A DNA stretch of 52,954 bases, from contig CM022672.1 in assembly GCA_012295275.1 (NCBI GenBank), forward strand, positions 23,623,976 to 23,676,929, in the 5' to 3' direction. A program made the translations under genes and the position numbers. The notes under the pieces are model-generated. The model was not told the origin of the DNA and searched no databases. It saw only the letters and a list, made by a program, of their open reading frames with translations. Below, piece by piece: positions 1 through 11,700 of the stretch; the stretch's first letter is position 1; each line of letters opens with the position of its first letter. Source of the stretch: Chrysomallon squamiferum (lineage: Eukaryota > Mollusca > Gastropoda > Neomphalida > Peltospiridae).

Positions 1-207
1 AAGGAGTAAGGACATTAAAATATCATTGTAGACCCAATATTTCTATGACAATATTATAGTTTTAAGAAGAATAATCTTAAGGAAAACATTGAATTGCAGA
101 TACAGTTTTCATTGCAAAACATTAACCTTTGTGACTAGATTGTTGATATTAATTATTACTATTTTTTGTTTGTTGTTTTCTTTTATAAATTTCCAAAATA
201 TTTTTAG

Positions 208-3200
208 ACCATAATATATGATGGAAAGACAGGCAGTGTTTTGGGAGAACTGGGAGACCCTGCACATAAGGGTGGAATATATGGAGTGAGTATTCAGTAG
301 AAAGAAAACATAATAAATCAGAAAAAAACACCAATGTAAAAGTTGAAAGTTTCCAGAACTATACTGAATTATGTTACGTTTTGTTTTTTTGAAATTGTAC
401 ATGTATATATCTGGTCACGTGACACATTCTGCATATTTTGAATTTGACATAACTGGAATGGTTATGATACACATTTAAAAACATTCATTTTCAGCATCCA
501 TGTGGTTTTTATTATCATAAAACATTTGTCATCAATATTTTAAAATACTTTTATCAAAAGCATACAGATAAATAATTTACCAAATCATTTTATAATGTTT
601 CTCAGTATATTTTAATTTTGTTTCAGCTGAGTTACAATGGAGATGGATCTCAAGTTTTAACTGTGAGTGCTGATAAAACAGCTAAGATTTGGGACATTGA
701 ATCCAAGTCTGTAGTAACGTGAGTTTCATGGTGGATTTTTAGGGGTTGTCTTTTCAGGTTTTATGGGAAATAATTTAATGACTTTCTGGTGTGTCAAAAT
801 TGATTTGTCAATGAAATAAAAGCAATCACAAATATTTATTCGTTAGAATTGTGAAAAAAAGAATCATTCATTATTTGTAATTTTGCTTGTTTCCAGGGAA
901 TTCAAAATGGGGTCTGATTTGCTGGATATGCAGGTTGGATGTCTGTGGCAAGGCAAATATATCCTTACGGTGTCTCTTTCTGGCTTTATCAACTACCTTG
1001 ACATTAATGATCCTGCAAAACCATACAGAATTATCAAGGTAGTAGTAGTATTATGCAGCATATAAATCACTGATAATAAGGCCAGAGATTTTGGTACATG
1101 ATACAATTTAACAGTGTCACACAGTGCAAATATTATATTTATAGCCTGAACAAAGTTTTAAAAAATACATCTCTAATTAATTGGAAATGAACAAATATTT
1201 GTTACATTCTCAGTTTATGAAAAGATGTTTTAATTTTTAATGTGTAAAAATGCCTAAAATACAATTCATGTACTTTCAATGGTTTTTATTTTTTTCTTTC
1301 TTTTTTTGTTGTGTGTCTGTTGTTACTATTGTTTTGTGGTTAACCATTAGCAGAAAAATATAAAATTTAGATTGATCTAAAGGAAGATGTTTATAGATAA
1401 GATTTCTGAATGTATTTTTGTTTTCATTTACAGGGCCACAACAAACCAATAACAAGCATGGCCTTAACTGAAGATAAATCCACAATTTTTACGGGTGCCA
1501 GTGATGGACGCATCAATATCCTTTCAAATGAATATTAATAATATATATATATTATTTTTTTTTTTTTTACATAATTTTACAAAATGGACATACTGAAATT
1601 CATACATTAGAACAAAAAATAATTAGATTGTTCTTTGATTTTTCTAATGTTTTAAAATATATGGAACAGATTATTTTTATTTAAATTTTTAACAGATCTT
1701 TGATTTTTGAAATATATGGAAGTTACTTTTTGAAATTTTTAACAGATCTTTAAATATGCAGCCTTTTTCATTTTTTTCTTTAATTTATCAACATTACTGG
1801 AATTCAGAAAGTGGAGAAAGTGAAGAAATGTCAGGAAAGGGACATAGCATACAGATTCAAGGCATGAACATTGTCAATGATGATTTAATAACTGTTGGAA
1901 TTGATGACATTTTAATGCTATCTTCAGTAAGCAGCAAATGTTATGGGTAAGTGGAAAATAGAAATTCTATATTTATTAGTTTTGTAACTGAAATACATTT
2001 ATTAAATTAGGAGATTTCTAATTGTTTGCATCGGACTAAACATGGTCAGTGCTAAACATATTGTATGGAGGAGCTCATGTATAATAATAAAATTCAACAA
2101 ACTTTTTAAAACAGTCTTAATTGTTTGTTCATCTTCAACCAGTAAAACCAGAGAACTTAGAAGGAATTCGTGGCTTAGTACTATGAAATTAAATTTATCA
2201 ATTTATAAATATTATTAAATTTAATGATTATTTTATTTTAAATCACAGTTGAAATCTGATATTAAACAACACAAATTATGCTTGGGTTTTCACATCGCAG
2301 TTGAAGTTGAGGTCATTACATAAAGACATTTTAATTTTTTTACAGGAATATTAAAGAAAAGACTGATTCGCAACCTAAGTCGGTCTCCAGTGTTGATGAC
2401 ATTTCTGTAGTAGCATGTATTAATCATGTAAGCTTGGTTTTGAAATGTTTTTAAATTGAAAACACATATTCACTAAAACATAAAACATAAAGCCCTTACT
2501 TAACACTTGAATGGGTTAAACTTATGCATGTACACTCAAAAGTTGTTATAATCTGACATAACTGCAGATCAGTTTAATCCTCTTTGTTTCTTGTGTATTT
2601 TGACATCTAAAGTTTTTAAATGAATACTATTTTTTTTTTTAAATATTTTAAAAAGTGGTTTAATTATTTAGTTGCTTTTATTTCAAATTTCTTGTTAACA
2701 AAGCTTGAAAAAAAATGGATTTCATATGGTATCTTTTTTTTTCCTTTTAAATAAAATTGGATTGTATAATTAATATTTTCAGTTGCTGGTATTTAACAGG
2801 GGAAGTAAGATATCTGTCCATCCTACAAAATATGAATGTCAGTGTGTAGCTGTTCATCCATCCAAATCAGAGGTTGCAGTTGGTGGGCCTGTAAGTAAAT
2901 ATTTTTAGTATACTTTCGAAGAAAAGTATGATGGTCTATAAATAGTTATGGTAGTTTGTTTTTTGTGTATAAAACTCTCCACTCTCTAACAGTAGATTTG
3001 TATTCAAGTGTCATTACCTAACCTGTTTGACAGAACAGTGCTTAAATCTAGTTTTCACCAATTATGAAAAATGTCCTCAACTATCAGTACTTGAGCAGAA
3101 ATACCAACATTTGGGAGGGGAGGGTCATTGTTTTATTTAACTTTGTTTTTAACATCCAGGAATTTAACTCTATTTTCTAAAACAGTTTACTACATCTATT

Positions 3201-4693
3201 AATTTTACAGAGAAGTATTTTCATCTATAGCCTGAATGGAGGCGTGCTGAGTGAAAAGAAACAGATAGAACTGAAAGAGAAGGTGACTTCTATGCAGTAT
3301 TCTCCAGATGGAAAATGTCTGGCATCTGTAGCAGAGGACAAACACTGTTATGTTCACGTACTACCAGATTATGAGGTGAGAGCAGCATTCAGCTGACTGT
3401 TAAACTTTGTTCTAGTTCCATTATAATAATTAATCTTAATTTTAAATTTAATTAAAGAAAGTTAATTTTCTAGAACTGAAAATTGATATCTGGTACTGTT
3501 ATTTGTTACGTGTATTTCAGATGTTATTTGGCAATATAAGTCATACAGCACGTGCTCTCTGTGTTGGCTGGTCTCCAGATTCTAAACATCTTGCAACTGC
3601 AGGATTGGATAACAATATAGTGGTGTGGAAAAATGAAAAAGGTCGTTATAATACAGTGGCTACTGCTGTTGGAGGTACGATTTCAAGATTAAATCATCAG
3701 CTTTTCACTATTATTTCAAATTTATAAACTATATTTCAGTTCAAAATGATGTAGAACAGGTTTTGTGTGGAACTTGCTTAACAACATATTTCTTAAAGAC
3801 ATTGAACTAGTAAATTGTTTTTCAAATTTCAAATTGTTTTTGTCATTAAAAAGTACTGATATATCTGCAATTTTTGATTTGGAGGTCTTGTTTCAAAATA
3901 ATAAAAAATTTTAGAAGGAACAAAACCTTTATAACAATGTACATTAAGAGAATGGGCTTTTGGCAGTGAACAAGTTCCAAAATATGGTCAGCTAACTGCA
4001 ACAACTTGATAATATCAAAGGCACCCATTTCAGTGCTGTGCCAAGTTGATGTCCTCCAAAAATATTAGTATTTATGAATCTCAGTTTGCTTAATATATTC
4101 AGGGTTGTTGATCATAGACAATTTTATCATGCATTTCCATTAGTGTATCTCGCCCAAAGCTTTTCTCAAAAATTGGAGAGTAGCAAAATGAGGTAAATTT
4201 ATATCCATATAAATAAGTATGGTCAGAGCTCAGACACATTTATATAAAAACATGCCACACTAATGTTATGGTTGAGCCCTGATTTATCAAACAAATATGA
4301 TTTTGCTGAAACATTTTATAGAGTGATTTACAGATAATTAAGTCTGAAATAATATCAGTTCAGTTATGATAATATGATTATGCTGATACAGGATTTTGCC
4401 AATAAGAAAACAGAATATACTGAAATCATACAACATGACTACCCAGATACTTTGTTACTTTTTTGATAGGTGTTTACAATGCTGTTATTTGTAGGCTTTT
4501 CGTAATTGCCATAATATGTATTTCTTGTTGGATTTTATTAATGTAATTTAATGTCAGTAATACATTTTTTTTTTTTATTTTTTCAGCGCACAAACAAAGC
4601 ATTGTGAACTGTGTGTCATGGCTGGATAATAACACTGTAGTCTCCTGTGGACAGGATTCTAATGTTAAACAATGGGTTGTCAGTTATTCCTGA
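208..4693 (+). CDS. WDR1: WDR1 / actin-interacting protein 1, C-terminal part (5' end outside window)
   Basis: Ten coding exons: 208-285, 627-718, 897-1038, 1434-1515, 1793-1946, 2346-2427, 2783-2890, 3211-3375, 3521-3674, 4587-4693 (TGA at 4691-4693). All phases join and give 387 residues; vertebrate WDR1 is about 606, so roughly the first 220 lie upstream of the window. The translation follows WDR1 closely: [70 protein letters not shown] and the end [13 protein letters not shown]-type blades recur; this part is the end of the first and most of the second seven-bladed propeller. Known family role: with cofilin, WDR1 speeds actin filament severing and disassembly in the cytoplasm. Nine introns have GT-AG or, in one case (1516-1792), AT-AC ends. 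An AATAAA starts 3 nt after the stop codon. Identity is near certain; the exact 5' boundary of the first exon rests on a TTTTTAG acceptor. Confidence 0.95.
1516..1792 (+). other. WDR1: U12-type (minor spliceosome) AT-AC intron in WDR1
   Basis: The exon must break inside the conserved INYW: codons run ATC A|AT TAC TGG. No GT lies at the left boundary; the intron begins ATATCCTTT, the full U12 5' splice-site consensus. It ends in CAAC, and TTCTTTAAT (1776-1784) matches 8 of 9 positions of the U12 branch-point consensus TTCCTTAAY, with the branch A about 10 nt before the exon. All three U12 hallmarks therefore coincide, and removal restores the WDR1 frame exactly. Intron length is 277 nt. Confidence 0.88.
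1632..1746 (+). repeat. imperfect tandem repeat inside the AT-AC intron
   Basis: Two adjacent units (1632-1696 and 1697-1746) both start TCTTTGATTTTT, contain AATATATGGAA and end AAATTTTTAACAGA. The second has lost about 15 nt. A third unit start (TCTTTAA) follows. No function is evident. Confidence 0.6.
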
Positions 4694-7141
4694 AAAATAA
4701 ACTACGGTACAGCCTGTCTGTTATTTCTGAAATGTTTTATACTGTGACCTATTCATTAATTTTGAAATTACAATGTAAAGTTGCCTAACAGATGTAATAC
4801 AATGTATTGTCCTTATTGGCAGCTAGGTAAATGCAAACTGTTTAATTATATTCGTAAATTGTTGCTGTATAATGAGGTGTTTTTTTTTTTTTTTTGATAT
4901 GTTTATAAAAATTTCCTAATCTCTGCTTAATAACTAAAAATATTCAATAATTATTTTCCAAGTTTATAATCAATCTTGATTAGTTTTCTTCTTTTTCATA
5001 AGGCCTGACACTTACTAAATTTTAAACAAAGTACTCTGTTAATTTATGATAAACAGCTGATGATAGGTCTAGAATATAAATTTTGAAAATTGGTTGCTTG
5101 TGAGAAACTTGTAAAGTTTTGTATTAGTTTTAATTTTTTAAATTATTTTTTTGTGTAAATTTATATCTTTATGCATTTTCTTTTTCAGATTTCACAATAA
5201 CTTGGAGAATATTTCACAAATAATATTAAAGAACAATATTTTCAGATAACTAAACTGCACTTTTATAAAATTCCTTTTACTCCTTTTTATGTAGATTTCA
5301 AATTTTCACACAGTAAATCAGTTTGTACAAAGATTTTGATCATTTTAATAATTTATAAGAACATAGTAGTGGTATGATATGTCATTGAAATTACTTTATT
5401 GCTATGTGTTATAATGTATTCTGTTACTTTATACAATACTTTTGCTAGTATTCTGTGGACGTGCAGTGGTTGTTTTTTCTCTTCTTTTTGAAGTTAAGGA
5501 AGAAGGGATTAATGATGACAACTTTATAACAAGGACAGTAAAAACTTTAGATGTTAAAAATTTGTATTACTTTTTATTTTTTATTTTTTATTTTATGTTT
5601 TTAACATACTTGCATATTATTAAAACATTTATTGTATTTAAAAACTCAGCTTTCACAGTTGAGTATACAGTTTTGATGAAATATTTATTAGAAGGAAAGG
5701 TGGAATGTTTAATTCGTAGCTATAAATGTCTTGGCTGTACATCACTAACCATTTGGCCAACCATAGAAAACATCTTTCTTTCCCAATTGTATTTTTTGTT
5801 TAAAGTGATAGTGCAAATATTGGTGACATTATTGTGTATATATCTGGTTTGTTGTTGTCTTTTTTTAAAATATGAAGTTAGATGTAAAAGAGAAAGGAAG
5901 GAAAATGAAAGTGTCAATGAAACTTTGCCAACTTGTATTCTTTGAGATTTGATTATTAGTGAACTAATAACAGCTGCCAATAAGGCTATAAAATGTACAC
6001 AGAATAAGTGTTTGCACACACCAGGAATCCAACACCATATACTGGATGATAGTCAATAAATAGACCACTCACATTTCTTATAGCTTGATTTTTTAAATTA
6101 TATTTATTACATCTGTGTATAGTGCAAAAAAATGCTTTAAGACACTAGATAGCTTGGTTGGACATATTTGTGATGTAGCTTTATTAAACTGTTGATAATT
6201 TTTTATTTTTAAGACGGATGAAGGCAGGTGTAAAAGACAAATGACCATTTAATGAGGTTTTTTAAATTATTTATTTATGGCATTTTTATGAGGACACAAA
6301 ACAATGTATATTTTTCTTTTCTTCTTTCTTTTTTTCATGGTTCTGCGAGTACCAATACAGCAAATTAACAGCTGCTGTATATAAGTATTCCACTTTAAAA
6401 TCATGAAATGCATGCATATATTTTCAAGATAATTATAACTGAATTAAAAAAATATATATATGTATGTTTGTACAAATAAAAAATAAATTACAATTTAAAT
6501 TTGTCTTAGTGAATAAGTCTGTTATTGTATTTAATGTTAACATAAAAGCTACCATCCAGATATTTAATGTCTATGCAATTTACTCTGTAAAAATTATGAA
6601 TATCATGATGCTGATTATTGCAACTGTTAACCCATCCAGCTGGGTACTGGCTTTTGTCTAAATAAATGTATTTATCTATTTCTGTGGTTTGTTATATATT
6701 GCAAATTTTTCTATAAAGTTTGGGTTAGCAGTGAATTAGTACTTTGATGGTCTTCACAATCATTACATTTAATGCCTTACAGCATAACCAGTTATTTAAA
6801 AAATATATTTTGTTGATATTTATCAGGATTGGAAAAGTTACCTCTTAAATACATTTTCTTGCATTAAAAAAAACAACACCTAAATTAATATGTAGAAGCT
6901 ACTGATTCAAGATGAAGATAAAAATTACTGTTCATTTGATCTTTGATAGTTCTTAAATTTGTATTGGTGTTTCTTCAAAAAATATATTTCCTCTTCAGTT
7001 TTTATAATAAGTCAGTTGGCTTACTGGTATTTCATAATTTTACCTGTATGGTGTTTGTTTTATAACTTTTTAAATACCTTTTAACCATCCAAATACCAGT
7101 AGGTGCATCATGCTAAAACAAATATCAATTTTAAACGGATG
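4694..7141. other. convergent 3' region between WDR1 and ANKRD39
   Basis: No conserved coding sequence was recognised. It should hold the 3' UTRs of both converging genes. AATAAA motifs on the + strand at 4696-4701, 6055-6060 and 6661-6666 are candidate WDR1 poly(A) signals. The first would give a very short UTR, the last one of about 2 kb. A 167-codon open stretch near 5442-5945 has no ATG at its 5' end and low-complexity F/Y/L-rich content, so it was not called. Confidence 0.5.
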
Positions 7142-8655
7142 TCAGCATGCATCTAGTAGAAATTTAATTTCTGATTCTGATGTCAAGTCTTTGGGTTGCC
7201 TCCCTTTCTTGTCTTGAATTTTTCTAGCTTGAGGACATTTACTGACAATCAACTTGCACACTTCAATATTTCCTTTTTCTGAAGCCTAAAACATAAAAGC
7301 ACAAGCAGACAAATAGATAAAAATATATATATATATATATATATGAACACATATTTGGATACAAATAACAATATGTAAGAGTATGTTTCTGTAAACAAAC
7401 AATAAATGTACAGTTCCATTGAACAGTCAGAAATATTATTTTCAAAATTAGTAAATCTGTATATTCACAAAATAGATAAAATGGCATATGATTTAAACAA
7501 ATGAACAATGAGACAAATTACTTTATGTAAAGCTGTCATTCCATCAGAATCGCACAGTAGAGCATTAGCACCTCTTCTCAGCAGAAGTTCGACAATTCTA
7601 GTGTGGCCCATATACGCAGCTCTGTGAAGAGGTGTTGCACCTGAATGTGTTTCTATGTTAACATCAGCACCATTGTGAACTAGAAGTTCAACTGATTCAT
7701 AATGTCCATTTCGACAAGCATAATGCTGTGTACAAAATAAAAAAAATATAAAGACTGATCTTCATTTGTCTGACATTTAATTTTATGCTTCTTTTTTTTT
7801 TTTCCTGTCTTTGGACGACAGTGATCTCACTAATAAATAGGCCTATAAAGTTTACAAGACATAATTTAACAAGGTTATTTATTATTAAACAGGGAAACAA
7901 AAAATAAGAAATGCAGGCACACCTCAGTTAATGACCCATTTCTGTTCCTACAACTAAGCCATTAACAAACTGGTCTATATTTCAAGTATACCATCCTGAT
8001 AGTAATTATTGTTTTAATATGAATATTTTTAAATGTTTGTTTATTTAGTTGCGTGCAGTATACTGTAATAATCACAATATAGAAATCAATTCTAATACAC
8101 TGTAAATGCAGGTAATCACGTCCTTATTTATTAACAAAGAAAAGATGTAGAGGAAATTTCAACCTGATAAAATTGTTTTAATTTGCATAACGTTTACCTA
8201 TTTCGGAACACAGCAGCGGCTAGCACGTAGCAGTACCCTCTGGTATTCAGGTAGATGACTAGGTCATTAAATGAGTGTCTGTACTGAATTATTTATAATT
8301 AAAAGCCTTAATTTGAAAAGAAAAAAAAAGTTAATTTTACATGTTGTTTTTATAATTCTATAAACCTTGCTACTTTATTAAGAAAATGTTTTCGCCTTGA
8401 CTGCAAGCTAAGTCTGAGTAGAAAGATGAAAAACAAAAATCTAACCAAGGCCGAATATCCTGAGCTATCTTTCATGTTGATATCCAGCCCTTTGTTGATT
8501 TTTTTCAGAATTTCTTGTGTGTCGCCGTTGACAGCTGCATTCCATATCCCTCGCTCGAAGTCCAGTTCATTTAAAGTCTGCTGGGTAGACGGTGCACAAA
8601 CAGAATGCCCTGAACAACACCCTTTCTCATGAGAATGTGTGTGAACGTTCGCCAT
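7142..8655 (-). CDS. ANKRD39: ANKRD39, ankyrin repeat domain protein 39 (complete)
   Basis: Three exons on the minus strand, 8655-8446, 7725-7522 and 7285-7142, joined in phase 0, give 185 residues (human ANKRD39 is 183). The N-terminus has a short Cys/His-rich segment (HSHEKGCCSGHS, residues 7-18) followed by the family signature QQTLNELDFERGIW, and then ankyrin repeats: SSGYSALHYACRNGHYESVELL, here given as positions about 64-85; GATPLHRAAYMGHT; SDGMTALHKASEKGN. The start is the first ATG after a TATA/ETS-like upstream region. Introns are GT-AG; the first donor is GTTAGA. Intron 1 carries a MITE. The product is a small ankyrin scaffold protein whose molecular role is poorly defined. It is compact, intact and convergent with WDR1. 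Confidence 0.95.
7914..8281. mobile_element. Tigger/pogo-like non-autonomous DNA transposon (MITE) in ANKRD39 intron 1
   Basis: The left end reads CAGGCACACCTCAGTTAATG and continues ACC. The right end, on the opposite strand, reads CAGACACTCATTTAATGACC. These imperfect terminal inverted repeats share CAG, CAC and TTAATGACC. Total length is about 368 bp with no coding capacity. The right flank is TA; the left flank is TG, a decayed TA. Pogo/Tigger elements begin CAGG and duplicate TA, which is the basis for the family call. Confidence 0.6.
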
Positions 8656-8700
8656 TCCATTCCAACTTTTATAAATTGTAATTCACTTCCTGTTTTCCTA
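8656..8700 (-). promoter_or_regulatory. ANKRD39: ANKRD39 proximal promoter candidate
   Basis: On the minus strand, an ETS-type CAGGAAGTG (8684-8692) lies just upstream of TATAAAA (8667-8673), which is only about 12 nt before the ATG. The TATA-like motif may be transcribed and non-functional; the ETS site is the better candidate. Confidence 0.35.
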
Positions 8701-11700
8701 GATTCCATACCACAGTTAATTTTGTTTCTTTAATCATCAGGCTCCCCAATTTCTGCGTGCAGCTTAGTGTTGATGAGGGCGGACTAACTTATTCAGATTT
8801 AGAAAGAGAAAAAAAGTGAAGAAAGTCAAAATTCGTTATTATTGTTATTTTTATTTTTTATTTTTCTCCATGGATCGGGAACTATCGCTTCACTTCAAAT
8901 ACTGAATAGCTATTAAACGATCACAATGGGGATTATTTGTCAAATAAAAGGCAGAATGTAAAAGAAGATAAGCCTAAATGTTCCAATTTGAATTTAAGTA
9001 ATCAATAATCAGTTCAGCGTAATCGACCGTTTTCGATTGTTTAGGACTTTTTTAACATTCACTAGTCATTTTTATCTTTTCCCCGTTTTGTTTTATTTTC
9101 AGGTTTTTTTAATTACGTTTATAAGAAATTCCCCTAACAAAATAAACTGACATTCGATATCATTCTGGTTTTAAAACTTTAGTAAATTGGCGTAATATTT
9201 TGAGGTTGGTATTGGTAAGTACCTGCTTCTGAAAATGTGAAACGAGCGCCCATAGCGGCCGTTAGCATTGCTATTGATATTGATATGCATGCATCTTGGT
9301 TAGGGTCAGGATATTTCTGATTCTGTCTTGCTGCCGAGTTTCAGTATGGTGACAATACGGATCTGTGATATATGTGCTTAAAATGTCAGATATTTGTTTA
9401 CACTACAATATCAGACTCTTGGCTCATTAGATCTTGCTCATTATCATTTTAGATAGGATTGTCACTAAATTGAAAACATTTTAGTGGCAACAGCATAATT
9501 TCACTAGGAAATGGAATTTTAGTGATTTTGTTACAGTTTCAATTTGTGTATGCACCTACCAATATATAATGCAAAAAGTATGAAAGACCAGACTTGATTT
9601 TAAACACATTATCAAAAGGTATTTAAAACCAGGGATTCTATCAAAAGTCTGTATCATCATTTATTAAAAGTCACAAGTGTAAAAATAAAATCAGCCAGTC
9701 AAATAAAAATGATATTCCACTAAAAATACTAAAAGGGATTTATAACAATTAAATATTGTCAGTAGTTAAATGCTTTTTAATATGTGGATCATCATGGAAA
9801 ATCCTTTCTTTGGAAATCCTCCTCCTTTAAAAAAAATACTGGAAGACTTAATAGATGTTCAGTTCCCAGTTGAATTCCTAGATGCCTGACATGCCTATGA
9901 TAAAAATGTAGGTGCTGCATGTTTTGTTTTCTTTTGTTTTTTCTTGAAAAAAAAATGTACCTAACTAATGTTATATATATATAAATGAACAAAATGTGAA
10001 AAAAAATGGGTGTCAATAATTTCTGGCTCAGTGAACAGTGTTTTCATACAAATTTGGTTGCTTTTTTTTGTTTTAAAATGATTATCAACCACAAATAAAG
10101 ATAAATAGTATAGATAATCTGTCTGTATGTTTATATCCCCAGCTGATTTTTAAAATATTTTTTTACTTCATGTCAATTTATCAATTACCATTTATTTTAA
10201 TGTTATACAGCTTAGATGACATTTAGCAGCTGTATATATGATACAGAAGTATTTAAGACTTATTTTTAAAAACATAGTAAATAACATTATAAATGGTTCA
10301 TAAACATTTAACTTGGTATTGAATTTCATCTTTATACTGCATTTGAGATGTATAGTTTAGGAAGTAACAAACATTTCAGTTAAATGTTCCTGGAAGTTTT
10401 AATTATATGGAGCTCTGTTGAACATTGAGACAATCAAATTGCATCTAATATATTACAATCTTTTTTTTTATTGGAACCTTAGCATATATTGGCTCCATAC
10501 TGCCTCATTACCTTTCTTGTCTGTGTTAATAGAGGATGATCCAATAAAGTATGACAAGCATTAATGACATTGTAATTTACTGCATATGATGATCCGCACC
10601 TTCTAATCATTTACAATCCATGAGGAAACCACACTATTTATTTATCTAAAAACACAAAAGGACAATAAAATTATTAAAAGTGTTGGTGTGTCATTAAACA
10701 AATCATTCATTTTTTGAAGTGAAGTAAGTTTGAATTAATTAACACTACATTTCTTATTAACCACAAAAACAAACAAGGCCAAAATTAAAACTGAATTTTA
10801 CTTTGTGAAATATACATATTCAATATCTGCAACAAATAACAAATTGTACAATATGTAAAATGTGTTTTCCCCTTTCATACATGCACATCTGACATACAAA
10901 CATGTTTTTACATCTGTTCATAAACCAACAAAATATTTACACTCTTAAAAATGAATATTCACATCTCCACTATACAAACAACTTTAAGTAAATAACTAGG
11001 ATAGATATTTTTACTACTAAAAAACTTAACATGATATTATAAACATTTTACAGTTAAGAAATAAGCTTTTGTCTAATATATTTTGTCAAGTAAAACCATT
11101 TTGTCAGATTACTTATTTAGTGTGTGTGTGTGTGTGAATGTTAATGAAAACTATAAAAAGTTCAACTTCATGCATTAAACCTCTCCCATTTATTAATGGC
11201 TCAAAAAATTCTGGTGTACTCATTATAAAGTAAAGAATACAGGGTGTCTCACAAGATACGTATACATATATATATATATTTCAAATTTGCAGTACCAATT
11301 TGAATGGTAGATATATCCATCCTTGTTTATAATAGCATTTTTTTTTTCCATTACTTCACATTTCAATCTAATTCAACAAAATTTTGTGTTATTTACAAGC
11401 TGCATTAAAGGATTTTTGTTATGTTTACAACATTGTACTGATTTACAAAAACCCCAAATTACCATATAATGACAATGACAGAAGGATATTGAGTATACTT
11501 GTAGAGTTCCACAGAAAACATCAGGTAAATTTAAGAATCACATTCAATGACCTATACACCCTATAATGAAAGCAGTAAGAATCGATTTAAAATTGTTTTT
11601 AAAAAGAATTATTTGTAGCACCAAACATGACAAGTGTTGATTTATATGAAATTTTAGTTATCATTATTTTTAATTTATTGTCTCACACAATAAGAAGTTG

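Noticed and set aside
1756-1950. WDR1 exon starting at the ATG near 1756
   Set aside because: The codons before INYW at this point are intron sequence; the AT-AC splice explains the homology without them.
5442-5945. 167-codon open frame on + strand downstream of WDR1
   Set aside because: No ATG at its 5' end, F/L/Y/I-rich low-complexity translation, no recognised domain; it lies in the presumed WDR1 3' UTR.
11384-11566. 60-codon frame with RRILSILVEFHRKHQ
   Set aside because: Vaguely reminiscent of a transposase helix, but too short and without catalytic motif; kept only as part of a weak element call.
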